Assembly: GCA_000783305.1 (NCBI GenBank)
Contig: JROE01000007.1
Location: 1-64,000 of the forward strand
DNA length: 64,000 nucleotides
Source of the DNA: Sphingobacteriaceae bacterium DW12
GTDB lineage: Bacteria; Bacteroidota; Bacteroidia; Sphingobacteriales; Sphingobacteriaceae
Reading direction: 5' to 3'
A program made the position numbers and the translations under genes. The number at the start of each line of letters is the position of its first letter. The stretch's first letter is position 1. This document shows positions 9,106-18,176 of this stretch, one piece after another. The notes under the pieces were generated by a model. It made no database searches. It saw only the letters and a list, made by a program, of their open reading frames with translations, and had not been told where the DNA came from.

Positions 9106-9307
9106 CAAATTAGATTGTGTTAGTACCTTCTAAAATACAAATAATCGATGATATTTAGCTAATTTCTTGCTTTAGATAAATGGATTGTGACAGGTGTGAT
9201 CCCTGACGAAAGCTATATATACAGGTATTCTATTAACGTGTTTATCATCTAACTTTACGACAGGGAGATTGATGCGGGAAACGGCTTTAGCTATAGTATG
9301 AAGATAC

Positions 9308-9715
9308 TTATGGAGCGAGTACCTTTTTCAAATCGTAGGTATAGGTGTTTTCATTAGTAGAGGGTCTTTTTAAGGTTAAGTTGTCTCCCTTTTTATTGAA
9401 ATTAAAAGTACCATTCATAATCAGTGCTCCATCAAATTCGGTTGTCCAGGCGTTTGTATCTTGAAAGACAATCTGTTCTTCTTCGATATGGTAAGTGCCT
9501 GATCCACCGGCGGGAAATCTGTTGGGATTTCCACTGCAGGAGAAATGACCATCTTTAAGCTTTAAGGTAACTTCTCCTTTCATTGTTTTGTCTTTGTAGT
9601 AGACGGTGAACGCTCCGGCATAATCGCCATCTAAATGTTTGAGTTCAATTTTTTCTTTTGAGCAAGAGGATAATACAAATGCTAAGAATAGAAACATTGT
9701 GGTTATAACTTTCAT
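9308..9715 (-). CDS. Small lipoprotein of unknown function (135 aa)
   Basis: The start at 9715 (MKVITTM) gives a lipoprotein signal with lipobox VLSSC and the Cys at about residue 18; the longer frame to 9745 would bury it. The mature part is about 115 residues with alternating polar and hydrophobic strands (DGDYAGAFTVYYKD, KGEVTLKLKDGHFSCSG, GTYHIEEEQIVFQD), which looks like a small beta-barrel or lipocalin-like fold. I do not recognise a named family. It sits alone between the first fucosidase locus and the second susCD pair, downstream of a strong terminator, so it is probably transcribed separately. Confidence 0.7.
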   Translation of the reverse strand: MKVITTMFLFLAFVLSSCSKEKIELKHLDGDYAGAFTVYYKDKTMKGEVTLKLKDGHFSCSGNPNRFPAGGSGTYHIEEEQIVFQDTNAWTTEFDGALIMNGTFNFNKKGDNLTLKRPSTNENTYTYDLKKVLAP

Positions 9716-9799
9716 AATTTTGATTTTTAAGAGTAAACGAGCCAATACAAGTTTTTGCTACAAGGAAAGGTGTATGATGAGCAGCTAGTGCTCTAAATA

Positions 9800-9834
9800 A
9801 AAGTCCCCGGTACGATTTTCGTACCGGGGACTTT
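9800..9834 (-). terminator. Strong rho-independent terminator after susD2
   Basis: Perfect 16-bp stem (9800-9815 with 9819-9834) around a three-base loop, GC-rich at its core. On the minus strand it is followed by ttattt. It ends the ROK-susC-susD unit and isolates the downstream small lipoprotein gene. Confidence 0.9.
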
Positions 9835-9853
9835 ATTTATTAGCATAAAAAAC

Positions 9854-11791
9854 TTAGTTTTTCTTAGCCCACCAAAGAGGGGTAAGGACTATGTCTTTAC
9901 CATTCAAGAGCTCGGTTGCTTTTGCATACCCCACCCCATCACTCTCTCTAAGTGAGGAAGGATAAGGTATGCGTTGAGGGAAGAACTTGATATTACTAGT
10001 CTTATAATTTCCGCTATTTAAATCTGGTAAGTTTGTTAAACTATTTTCAATTGCTGGATTTTCAAAGAATGGTAAACCCAATCTTCTTTGGTCGTTCCAA
10101 GATTCTAAGGGAAGCCATGGCATATTGGCGATATATTTCTGCGTGATAATCTTTGTTAATTGATCATTTTTCACCGTGCCTGCTTTGTATAAATCGTTGG
10201 TTGGATAAGGAATAACTGCTGTCCCGGCCGTTCCAGTATATCCATCAATGAACTTCATCGTGTGGCTATTTCCTGGTTCGGTAGTATGTGTGAATTTCAC
10301 AGACGTTCCTACGCGATTATACGATTCTGATGATAGATAAGTACTGGCAAATTGACCTACCTTCCAGTAATCGAAATTGGCTTTCACACCATTTTCGTAT
10401 GCCACTTGAGCCGTGGTTCCAGTATTCCATCCCCTTACTGTAGCTTCAGCCATAAGAAAATATGTCTCCCAGTTGGCGAAGAATATTCTGGAGTTGTTAC
10501 TTAATCTGAATTCCTTTGATAAGCCGGGAGCTTTACCAATCAATACTGTCTTTGCTTTGTTCAAAGTTCCTTTAGCGCCCCAATCACCAATTGCAAAAGT
10601 ATTCCAAGTATTCTTTGCATCAAGTTTGATATCATTGCTTTCATTTGCCCCTTCTTCGTCATCATCTTTTCCAACAACTAACTTAGTAGCTGTAGTAACA
10701 GCATCGCTTGTATAAGACGGGTAGTTAGAGAAAGTTGTACCGGTAAAATCTCCGGGGATGAAAAAGGTTTGATATGCTCTGGGGTCAATAGTGTTTGGAA
10801 GACCATCAAGCCAGTATCCTGCAGACGGATCATTGGTCATCACGGAATAGTGGTTGAGATATCTTTTTCCGATATAATCAGCGTCCTTTATCGCACTATG
10901 AAAGGAGGCATCCAGTTGGTCTGTCGATTTAATACCACCTAGACCAAGGTATAGGTTGTTGAGAGTCGCCGAAAGTACTTGAGAATTCCATTCACGAGAC
11001 ATTACACCAGATAGATCATTCCATCCAGCAGCTTCTTTTACAGTATAATTGTCGGTTGGATCGGTAATTAACTTGCCGGTAGCAATTGCAGCCTCAAATT
11101 CAGTTTTAGCTTTTTCAGTGTCAACTTCCGATAGGCGCATGGCTAACCTTAAACGCATAGAATTGGCGTACTTTTGCCATTTTGTAAAATCGAACTTATA
11201 TACACGGTCGAATTTCTCAATATCCCCAGGGACTTTTATCGTATTATTTAGTTTTTCACTGGCGTCAGTCAACTCTGCCAACATGTAATAATACACGTCT
11301 TTTACCGAATTAAACTCTGGGTTTACTCCCTGAAAGGCTTCGATAGGAAGTGGACCAAACATATCTGCAGCCTCACTTAATAGATAGGCTCTCCAAATTC
11401 TCGATACTTGGATAAGGTTGTCTGTGTATTCTTTTCCGGCACCTTTTGCTTTCTGCTCTTCAGCTACTTGTATTCCAGTATTAGCGTTGTTAAGCCATTT
11501 TGATACTTGCTCCCAGTAAACTTTAGACCAGTCATCATTATGAGTGCCACCAGCAATCCCTGTTGTGAAATGTTGTCTTGCAGCTGTTTTCCAGTACAAT
11601 ACAAATGATCTCTCCGCTACATCGGGATTCATCTGTGCCCCAGTGATGGAGCCATTGAGGAAGTACTCAATTTGTACTTGATCACCATTTGCTGCGGTTG
11701 GAGAAGTGTTAATCTCTTCAAATTTATTACAAGAAGACAGGCCTGCACTAAGCATAAGCGCTATCCCCATTTTAGATATAATAGTTTTCAT
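9854..11791 (-). CDS. SusD/RagB-like outer-membrane lipoprotein (PUL 2)
   Basis: Surface ligand-binding partner of the SusC encoded just upstream (13 bp away). The start at 11791 (MKTIISKM) follows two codons after another ATG at 11797; both give the same lipoprotein signal with lipobox LSSC. At about 645 aa it is longer than the other two SusD-like proteins here, with the SusD-type helical core and a C-terminus ending TPLWWAKKN, a variant of the WWDK tail of its paralogs. The ligand is unknown: unlike the first locus there is no adjacent glycoside hydrolase, only ROK regulators, which usually sense sugars or sugar phosphates. Confidence 0.9.
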   Translation of the reverse strand: MKTIISKMGIALMLSAGLSSCNKFEEINTSPTAANGDQVQIEYFLNGSITGAQMNPDVAERSFVLYWKTAARQHFTTGIAGGTHNDDWSKVYWEQVSKWLNNANTGIQVAEEQKAKGAGKEYTDNLIQVSRIWRAYLLSEAADMFGPLPIEAFQGVNPEFNSVKDVYYYMLAELTDASEKLNNTIKVPGDIEKFDRVYKFDFTKWQKYANSMRLRLAMRLSEVDTEKAKTEFEAAIATGKLITDPTDNYTVKEAAGWNDLSGVMSREWNSQVLSATLNNLYLGLGGIKSTDQLDASFHSAIKDADYIGKRYLNHYSVMTNDPSAGYWLDGLPNTIDPRAYQTFFIPGDFTGTTFSNYPSYTSDAVTTATKLVVGKDDDEEGANESNDIKLDAKNTWNTFAIGDWGAKGTLNKAKTVLIGKAPGLSKEFRLSNNSRIFFANWETYFLMAEATVRGWNTGTTAQVAYENGVKANFDYWKVGQFASTYLSSESYNRVGTSVKFTHTTEPGNSHTMKFIDGYTGTAGTAVIPYPTNDLYKAGTVKNDQLTKIITQKYIANMPWLPLESWNDQRRLGLPFFENPAIENSLTNLPDLNSGNYKTSNIKFFPQRIPYPSSLRESDGVGYAKATELLNGKDIVLTPLWWAKKN

Positions 11792-11804
11792 TGTCATTCG
11801 TTTT

Positions 11805-14800
11805 TTAGAAACCTAGGGTTAAGTTGAAAAAGTATGATCTTGACGTAGGGGTCGAGAAATTCTCAAATCCAGTGGCGTTACTGCTGATGGAAAATACAGA
11901 CTCTGGGTCAACTCCATTACCATAGCTTTTAATCATCCATACGTTATTGGCTGTAATGCCAATTTTAGCGCGTTGGATGAAATTACCTTTGAACAAGTGT
12001 GCAGGTAGGCTGTAGCTTAAATTAACGTTACGTAGACGAATATTGGTAGCATCATAAATGTTTTCCTCACCAATTCCTAAGTTGCCTGTTTCGGTCACAG
12101 CCCTCCAATAGCGTTGAGGTGATACTTCTTTTGTGTTTTGCTCTAATGTCCCATTGTTATTGATAACTCCTGCAACAATCATATTTTCTCGAGCTCCATT
12201 AACCACTGTTTTGGCTGCCGCTCCGTTGGCTTGAAGTGCCACATTGGTGCCCGAGAAAAACTCGCCGCCGAAACGACCATCGATTTGAAAGTTGAATGAG
12301 AAGTTTTTGTATGCAAATGAGTTGGTCCATCCCACTAATGCTTTAGGGGATTGATTTCCTAATTTTTCTAAGTCCGTGGTCGCCTGTGGTAGTCCATTTC
12401 CATCGAGTAGAAGCTCTCCATAGTAAGGGCTATTTTCATCAGTTACTCTTCTGTATTTTGTTCCGTAAATGTCACCGTATAGACTTCCTTTGACTGCTCT
12501 AACTGCAACATTGTCGAAGCTACCTAAGGAGTAGGTATCACGATCTGGAGTCAATTTCTCAATAGTGTTTTCATTTTTGGAAAAATTGACACTTGTATTC
12601 CAAGAGAGTCCTTCTTTATTGTCAAGAATTACGCCATTCAACATAATTTCAAAACCTTTGTTTTGGATGTCTCCAGCATTTACCATTTCAAAACTGTAAC
12701 CGCTCATTGGATTCATTGGAAGTGCAATCAACTGATTTGTGGCATTTGTTTTATACCAGGCAAAGTCTAGACCTAAACGGTTATTGAGTAACCTTACTTC
12801 AAAACCGGCCTCTATTGTTTTGATAAGTTCGCTGACAACAGCAGGGTTATACTTAGTATTGTCTCTATTGGCTACGGTGTTACCGTCAGGGTCTTTGCCT
12901 GTACTGTACACATTATATAGCTTATATGATCGCAAGTCATTTCCTACAGCCGCATAAGAAGCCCTAACCTTTGTGAAATTCATCCAAGATGGCATTGTTC
13001 CTCCATTTTTGGAAACCATTTCGGATATTACTAATGAAGTGCTGACAGAAGGGTAGAAGAATGAACGGTTATCTTCGCGTAGCGCTGATGACCAATCGTT
13101 TCTTCCTGTAAAGTTAATGAACCAGTAGTTGTCGTAATTCAACTCGGCTGTACCGTACAACGAATTGATTTGTTTTTTATAGAAAGTCTCTTCTACGGTA
13201 GGGTTGTTCTTGCCATTGTTAATGGTAAAAATATCTGGTACTTGTAGTTCGCCAGCATTGGAACTAAGTCCCGTTTCTTTGGTATTCATGAGTTGACCAA
13301 AGATAGAGGCCGATCCACCCCATTTTCCCCATAAATTATCCTTACGAGCGTTTAGGGCTATTGTGTAGTTATTCTCATAAAAGTTGTTTTTACCTAAGGA
13401 GTATCGACCCGTTGCGGTAAGTGGGCTGCCAGCATAGGTGCGATCATCATAGTTGGTGTTGTATCTATCCGAACCTATCTTGGCTTCCACATCCAACCAA
13501 TCTGTAAGGATGTATTTTAAATTCGCGTTCATTACATAACGGTCTCGAACATCTCGATTTAACTTATATTTTGCTAACCAATAAGGATTCATAGCATTCC
13601 CTGTTCCGTACCAAAGCATTTTGCCATCTGCATTTACAGCATCTTGGTAGTCAAGAATATTTAAATCGCGGGCCATTCTAAATAAGGTGGAATAAACATT
13701 TGAATCGTTTTGCCCACTCTGAGGTCTGTTAACGGCCTCAGTATTCATATACTGTACTTTGACATCTGTAACCCAACGCTTGTTTGGTCCAAATGTCGTA
13801 TTCACTTTAGATAGTAAATTCAACCTTTTGAAAGAAGAACCAGGTATTTTGCTGTCATCATTGAGGTAGGTGGCAGAAGTGTATACATTTGTATTTTCTC
13901 CTATCTGCTGTTGAAACGAAACATTCTGAGTATGGTTTACACCAGTCTTGAAAAAGTTACCTATATTATCATATGCGTTGCTAATTTCTCCTCCCCAATT
14001 GTATGTACTAGTCTTTTCAGCGACACCGTTTTCTCCTTGGCCAAATTTGCTCTGGATATCAGGCGTCATAAATAAAGTTTCTAAGCCAAGGGTTGACGAG
14101 TAGGTAATGCCTGTTCCCTTTTGTGCTTTTCCAGATTTAGTGGTAATCACAATTGCACCATTTCCAGCTCTAGATCCATAGATTGCTGATGCCGCTCCGG
14201 ATTTTAAGACGGTCATACTTTCAATATCTTCCGGATTGATATCCCCTAAACCACTACCCATATCCAACGATGGGTTCCAATAGTCATTGTTTTTGGCACC
14301 AATAAAGTTATTAACAGGTACGCCGTCTACAATTATCAATGGCTGATTGTCTCCTGTGAGTGAGTTGTTTCCCCTTAATGTTAATTTTGTAGAGGATGCA
14401 GGGCCATTGCTGCCTTTGATAACCTGTAGACCAGATACCTTTCCGACTAAAGCATTGGCAATATTGTTCTCTTTCGCTTCTAATAATTGTTCGGATTTGA
14501 CTTCTTGTAGAGAATATCCCAATGCTTTCCTTTCTCGTTTAATACCCATACCAGTAACAACCACTTCCTCTAAAGCACTCGCATCTTGCTGTAGTGTGAC
14601 ATTTAACGTTTTAGCGGTGGTAGCTGAAATCTCTTGAGATGTATACCCCACTATGGAGAATCGTATTGTTTCTCCAACATTTACTTGAATGGAATAGGTT
14701 CCGTCGATACCTGTCTGGGTACCTCTCGAAGTCCCTTTGACCGCTACGGTAACACCGGCTACGGCACCTTGGGCATCTGTTACTTTTCCAGTAACAGTCT

Positions 14801-14876
14801 GCTGTGCTATTGCAGCTGATATCGAAAAGAACGATATCATTAGCATCATGCAGCATGTTTGATAGAATTGTTTCAT
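11805..14876 (-). CDS. SusC/RagA TonB-dependent outer-membrane transporter (PUL 2)
   Basis: A full-length SusC of 1023 aa: signal peptide (1-25, ending AAIAQ), carboxypeptidase-regulatory-like domain (about 26-100), plug domain starting at EEVVVTGMGIKRERK and carrying VLKSGAASAIYGSRAGNGAIVITTKSG in the usual place (split here only by reading), then the barrel, ending in FFNLTLGF with terminal Phe. It begins 12 bp after the stop of the ROK gene at 14889-16085, so the regulator and the transporter are almost certainly on one mRNA, with susD2 following. Confidence 0.96.
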   Translation of the reverse strand: MKQFYQTCCMMLMISFFSISAAIAQQTVTGKVTDAQGAVAGVTVAVKGTSRGTQTGIDGTYSIQVNVGETIRFSIVGYTSQEISATTAKTLNVTLQQDASALEEVVVTGMGIKRERKALGYSLQEVKSEQLLEAKENNIANALVGKVSGLQVIKGSNGPASSTKLTLRGNNSLTGDNQPLIIVDGVPVNNFIGAKNNDYWNPSLDMGSGLGDINPEDIESMTVLKSGAASAIYGSRAGNGAIVITTKSGKAQKGTGITYSSTLGLETLFMTPDIQSKFGQGENGVAEKTSTYNWGGEISNAYDNIGNFFKTGVNHTQNVSFQQQIGENTNVYTSATYLNDDSKIPGSSFKRLNLLSKVNTTFGPNKRWVTDVKVQYMNTEAVNRPQSGQNDSNVYSTLFRMARDLNILDYQDAVNADGKMLWYGTGNAMNPYWLAKYKLNRDVRDRYVMNANLKYILTDWLDVEAKIGSDRYNTNYDDRTYAGSPLTATGRYSLGKNNFYENNYTIALNARKDNLWGKWGGSASIFGQLMNTKETGLSSNAGELQVPDIFTINNGKNNPTVEETFYKKQINSLYGTAELNYDNYWFINFTGRNDWSSALREDNRSFFYPSVSTSLVISEMVSKNGGTMPSWMNFTKVRASYAAVGNDLRSYKLYNVYSTGKDPDGNTVANRDNTKYNPAVVSELIKTIEAGFEVRLLNNRLGLDFAWYKTNATNQLIALPMNPMSGYSFEMVNAGDIQNKGFEIMLNGVILDNKEGLSWNTSVNFSKNENTIEKLTPDRDTYSLGSFDNVAVRAVKGSLYGDIYGTKYRRVTDENSPYYGELLLDGNGLPQATTDLEKLGNQSPKALVGWTNSFAYKNFSFNFQIDGRFGGEFFSGTNVALQANGAAAKTVVNGARENMIVAGVINNNGTLEQNTKEVSPQRYWRAVTETGNLGIGEENIYDATNIRLRNVNLSYSLPAHLFKGNFIQRAKIGITANNVWMIKSYGNGVDPESVFSISSNATGFENFSTPTSRSYFFNLTLGF

Positions 14877-14888
14877 TTTATTGATGAT

Positions 14889-16085
14889 TTAATTAAGGTT
14901 TACAAATTTGGATAATGAATATTCGAACACGATTGAGGCGGTACCGATAAGCTGGGCGTCTTTCATGTCAGATATCTCGATGTGGGTCTTGTTAGCAATT
15001 CTGGGAATACAGAATTCATTAACAGCGGTTTGAATCTGTGGCATAAGGATTTTGCCAGCTTGAGCCCCTCTACCACTGATGATGATCTTCTCTGGATTCA
15101 TGATATGTATCAAAGTGGCAATTCCTTTACCCAGCATATACCCCGCTCTGCTTAAAGCCGAAATGGCAAGCTGATCGCCATTTTGAGCAGCAGAAAATAA
15201 AGCTTCGGTGGAAGCTAGTTGCTCTGTAAAATTGGCCAATTTTAAAATGGACTTTTCTCCAGCAATGAGTTTTTCTTTTACATCTTCAACAGTGGCAAGT
15301 AGCGAAGCTTCTACTTCAAGGCATCCGCGCTTTCCGCAAGAACATAGCTTTCCACTATCAGAAAGTGGGATATGACTGAACTCTCCAGCGTAACCGCTAT
15401 AGCCTCTGAAAAGGTTGCCGTCTACAATAATGCCTAACCCTACACCCCAACTCATGTTGATGACCAATGAGTGGGAGATATCTTTTGCCTTGCCGAAATT
15501 CTGCTCGGCAATGGCTATGGCTGTGGAATCGTTCTCGATGTAGGTAGGGATTTCGAAAACAACTTCAAGCTGTTCCTTAATGTTGAATAGTTTGCAACTA
15601 CTGTCTTTGAAAGAACCATTCGTACCGGCAACATTATCTACAAAGCCAGGCATACTAACTCCTATCCCTAATATGCTAGATTTCGGATGTTGGTGGTCAG
15701 AGAGCATATTTTCGATTAGCTTGACAATATTCTCAAAAGCTGTATCCCCATTATCAAGCGGATTTTCTATCGTTTGCTTTGAAGTGACTTCCTTGTTATG
15801 TAAGTTATAAATCGCTGCTGAGCTGTAGTGTTGATCTAAGGCTACGGTCATTATATAACAATTCAGCTCACTGTTGATGGTGTAATGAATAGCCCGTCGC
15901 CCTCCAGTGGATGGTGCTAGACCTTCTTCGGAGATAAGTTTTGATGCAAGTAATTCATTAACTATTTTCGTGATGCTCGGAATGCTTTTCGAAGTTAGCA
16001 TACTTAAATCCGCAATGGTGTAAGTCCCATTATAATATAATAAGTCTACTACAAACTCTTTGAGTCCTAAAATGGTCTTCTCCAT
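14889..16085 (-). CDS. ROK-family transcriptional regulator, paralog 1
   Basis: NagC/Mlc-type ROK proteins join an N-terminal winged helix DNA-binding domain to a sugar-kinase-like domain that senses a sugar. Residues 1-75 form the winged helix (TIADLSMLTSKSIPSITKIV is the recognition part, followed by STGGRR in the wing). The ROK domain shows ENDSTAIAIAEQ, WGVGLGIIVDG, and the zinc motif CSCGKRGCLE. The start at 16085 (MEKT) matches the paralog upstream; an ATG two codons earlier is also possible. The gene is immediately upstream of susC2 (12 bp), suggesting it regulates its own operon. The conserved Asp of ROK kinases is present, so weak kinase activity cannot be excluded. Confidence 0.92.
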   Translation of the reverse strand: MEKTILGLKEFVVDLLYYNGTYTIADLSMLTSKSIPSITKIVNELLASKLISEEGLAPSTGGRRAIHYTINSELNCYIMTVALDQHYSSAAIYNLHNKEVTSKQTIENPLDNGDTAFENIVKLIENMLSDHQHPKSSILGIGVSMPGFVDNVAGTNGSFKDSSCKLFNIKEQLEVVFEIPTYIENDSTAIAIAEQNFGKAKDISHSLVINMSWGVGLGIIVDGNLFRGYSGYAGEFSHIPLSDSGKLCSCGKRGCLEVEASLLATVEDVKEKLIAGEKSILKLANFTEQLASTEALFSAAQNGDQLAISALSRAGYMLGKGIATLIHIMNPEKIIISGRGAQAGKILMPQIQTAVNEFCIPRIANKTHIEISDMKDAQLIGTASIVFEYSLSKFVNLN

Positions 16086-16267
16086 ATGCATTGATTATTA
16101 ACCTAATATAGATTTGGCGTTAAAGGTATGTTAAATAGATTGAAACATCAAATACTTTTTAAAATTTAATAATAAGTAATATGGTCTTTGTGTGTTTCCT
16201 CGGTGTAGCCTTTGAGAATTCTGTGTGAATTTTAGGAAGTAAGTTGTGTTTTGCCCGATTAGCCTGA

Positions 16268-17464
16268 TTAGACTTCGTTGACGAATTGGTGTAAAGAATA
16301 TTCTAGCACTAAACATGCCGAGCCGATAAGCTGAGCGTTATTTTTGAGCTCGGAAATTTCTATTGTCGTTTTTTGTGCGATTTTGGGGATGCAAAACTCA
16401 TTGATTGCGGTCTGAATTTGAGGCATTAGTATGGCTCCGGCCCTCGATCCTCTGCCACTTAAGATGACTTTTTCTGGATTCATGATGTGGATAAGGGTGG
16501 CAATGCCTTTGCCGAGCATATAGCCTGATTTATTAAGGGTGTAGATGGCTAATTGATCCCCCTCCAATGCTAATCTAATAAGTGTTTCACTTTTTTTGAG
16601 ATGATCTTGAACAAAGAGGTCTTTCAAGGGGGACTTGTCTCCATTTTTTATCATTTCTTCTGCACGCTCAACAGCTGCTGATAAAGATGCTTCCACCTCC
16701 AAACATCCCTTTTTTCCACAGGAGCACAGTTTGCCGCTCTCTGAAAGCGGGATATGGCTAAACTCCCCCGCGTATCCACTGTGGCCGCGGAAAAGCTTGT
16801 TGTCCACGATGATTCCTAATCCAACTCCCCATCCCATATTTATAATCAAAGCGTGTGAAGCAGTCTTTGCCTTTCCAAAATTTTGTTCGGCTATTGCAAT
16901 AGCGGTAGAATCATTCTCAATAAAAGTAGGTAGTTGGAACTTGTTTTCTATTTCACGTTTGATATGATAGAGTTGTTCATTTTTATCTAGAAATGACCCA
17001 TTGGTGCCTTGTTTATTGTCGACAAATCCAGGTAGACTAATCCCTATACCCAAGATTTCATTTTGTTTGAAAGGACGATGCTCAAGTGCCTGATTGATGA
17101 TGGCAACTATGTTTTGAAAGGAGTCCGCATGATCCAAATGGTTTTCTGTGCTGAAAATAGGTGTACATTCTTGATTTGCTAGATTATAAACGACTGCGCG
17201 ACAGTAATGCTGGTCTATAGCGACTGATAATATAAACTTATTAAGGTTCGGATTTATGGTGTATTTCGCAGCACGTCTCCCGCCAGTAGATCTCGCGTAG
17301 CCATGTTCGGCAAGGAAACTTCGAGCTATTAGTTCATTAACTACTTTGGTAGTGCTGGGTATGCTTTTTCCAATCAATTCACTTAAATCGGCAATGGAAT
17401 ACGAGTTTTCGTAATACAATAGGTTAATTATTAGCTCTTTGAGCCCGTAATTCGATTTTTCCAT
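16268..17464 (-). CDS. ROK-family transcriptional regulator, paralog 2
   Basis: A tandem duplicate of the gene at 14889: the two align from end to end without large gaps, with long shared blocks in the ROK core (ENDSTAIAIAEQNFGKAK, SGYAGEFSHIPLS, GKGIATLIHIMNPEK) and the same CSCGKKGCLEVEAS zinc motif. Differences concentrate in the winged helix and the sugar-facing first half, as expected if the two copies bind different operators or effectors. It is the first gene left of the divergent third susCD locus (start at 18177), so it is well placed to act on that promoter, on the second locus, or on both. The 175 bp between the two ROK genes allow a separate promoter for paralog 1. Confidence 0.92.
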   Translation of the reverse strand: MEKSNYGLKELIINLLYYENSYSIADLSELIGKSIPSTTKVVNELIARSFLAEHGYARSTGGRRAAKYTINPNLNKFILSVAIDQHYCRAVVYNLANQECTPIFSTENHLDHADSFQNIVAIINQALEHRPFKQNEILGIGISLPGFVDNKQGTNGSFLDKNEQLYHIKREIENKFQLPTFIENDSTAIAIAEQNFGKAKTASHALIINMGWGVGLGIIVDNKLFRGHSGYAGEFSHIPLSESGKLCSCGKKGCLEVEASLSAAVERAEEMIKNGDKSPLKDLFVQDHLKKSETLIRLALEGDQLAIYTLNKSGYMLGKGIATLIHIMNPEKVILSGRGSRAGAILMPQIQTAINEFCIPKIAQKTTIEISELKNNAQLIGSACLVLEYSLHQFVNEV

Positions 17465-17836
17465 TTTTGATTATGGTTTTTTAATTGATTTGTGATTTGA
17501 GATAAATTTAGGGTTATTGTTACATTAAATCCAAATCTTTTTAAAAAAAAACAATAAGTTTTTATCTTTTCGTGTGGTGTTAATTGCGTGTGTCGCTTAA
17601 GGTTGAGCGAATTGGTGTGTGTTTGTCTAGCTGGACACTTACCTCTTATTATATGCAAATGGTCGAATATTATAGTTTAATATCCTATTTAATACATATC
17701 GGTGATATTTCAAAAAATATTAAATGTAGTAAAAAAAAGAATTGTAGCTATGCCCGAAGATATTGTGGAAAATGAATGAGCAAATAATCTTTTAAAAATT
17801 TTATAAAAAGTTTTTAAAACAAAATGTTTTTTTTAT

Positions 17837-17844
17837 TAAGTTTG
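17837..17844 (+). promoter_or_regulatory. Candidate -7 box for susC3
   Basis: taagtttg fits the Bacteroidota -7 consensus TANNTTTG exactly. No clear TTG is found at the -33 distance (T/A runs instead), so this is a moderate candidate. It would start a long untranslated leader. Confidence 0.4.
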
Positions 17845-18108
17845 AACATCAAAGCACTTAACTAATCAATTTAAGGTAACAATAGGGTGGTATAACAGTT
17901 GTACTATAACAGTCTTTCAATTTTTTCCATACCCCGATTGCCTCTTAGATAGCTTATAGACTAAAAAAATATCCATCCATATTGGGCGGTGGCGTAAGTG
18001 AATAAATAAGTAATAATTCGCCTCTATGACATCGTCAAGATATTTAATTCATATAAAAAGAGAACCTAATAATCCGCTTATGATATAAAAATAACTCACC
18101 TGAAGTTT

Positions 18109-18127
18109 GGTCTTAGCATTTAAGACC
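18109..18127 (+). promoter_or_regulatory. Stem-loop in the susC3 leader
   Basis: ggtctta and taagacc form a perfect 7-bp stem around gcatt, 49 bp before the susC3 ATG. It could be an operator half-site pair or an mRNA stem-loop in the untranslated leader. Confidence 0.4.
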
Positions 18128-18176
18128 ATAAAAATTATAAACAAATCAATACTAACAACTAACAAAAGCAACAATT

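Larger units (their letters stand above)
17465..18176. other. 712-bp divergent promoter region between ROK2 and susC3
   Basis: No coding sequence I can support. It is strongly AT-rich with long A and T runs (17535-17550, 17800-17835). It holds a TANNTTTG-type box at 17837-17844 and a 7-bp stem-loop at 18109-18127 near the susC3 start. If that box is the promoter, the transcript has a leader of about 320 nt. Confidence 0.6.

Noticed and set aside
9302..9307. Extension or fusion of the small lipoprotein gene with the fucosidase
   Set aside because: A stop codon ends the small gene at 9308 and about 200 bp separate it from the fucosidase start; the reading frames are unrelated.
16131..16316. 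Short minus-strand frame between the ROK genes
   Set aside because: Overlaps the end of ROK paralog 2 in another frame, low-complexity, no recognisable features.
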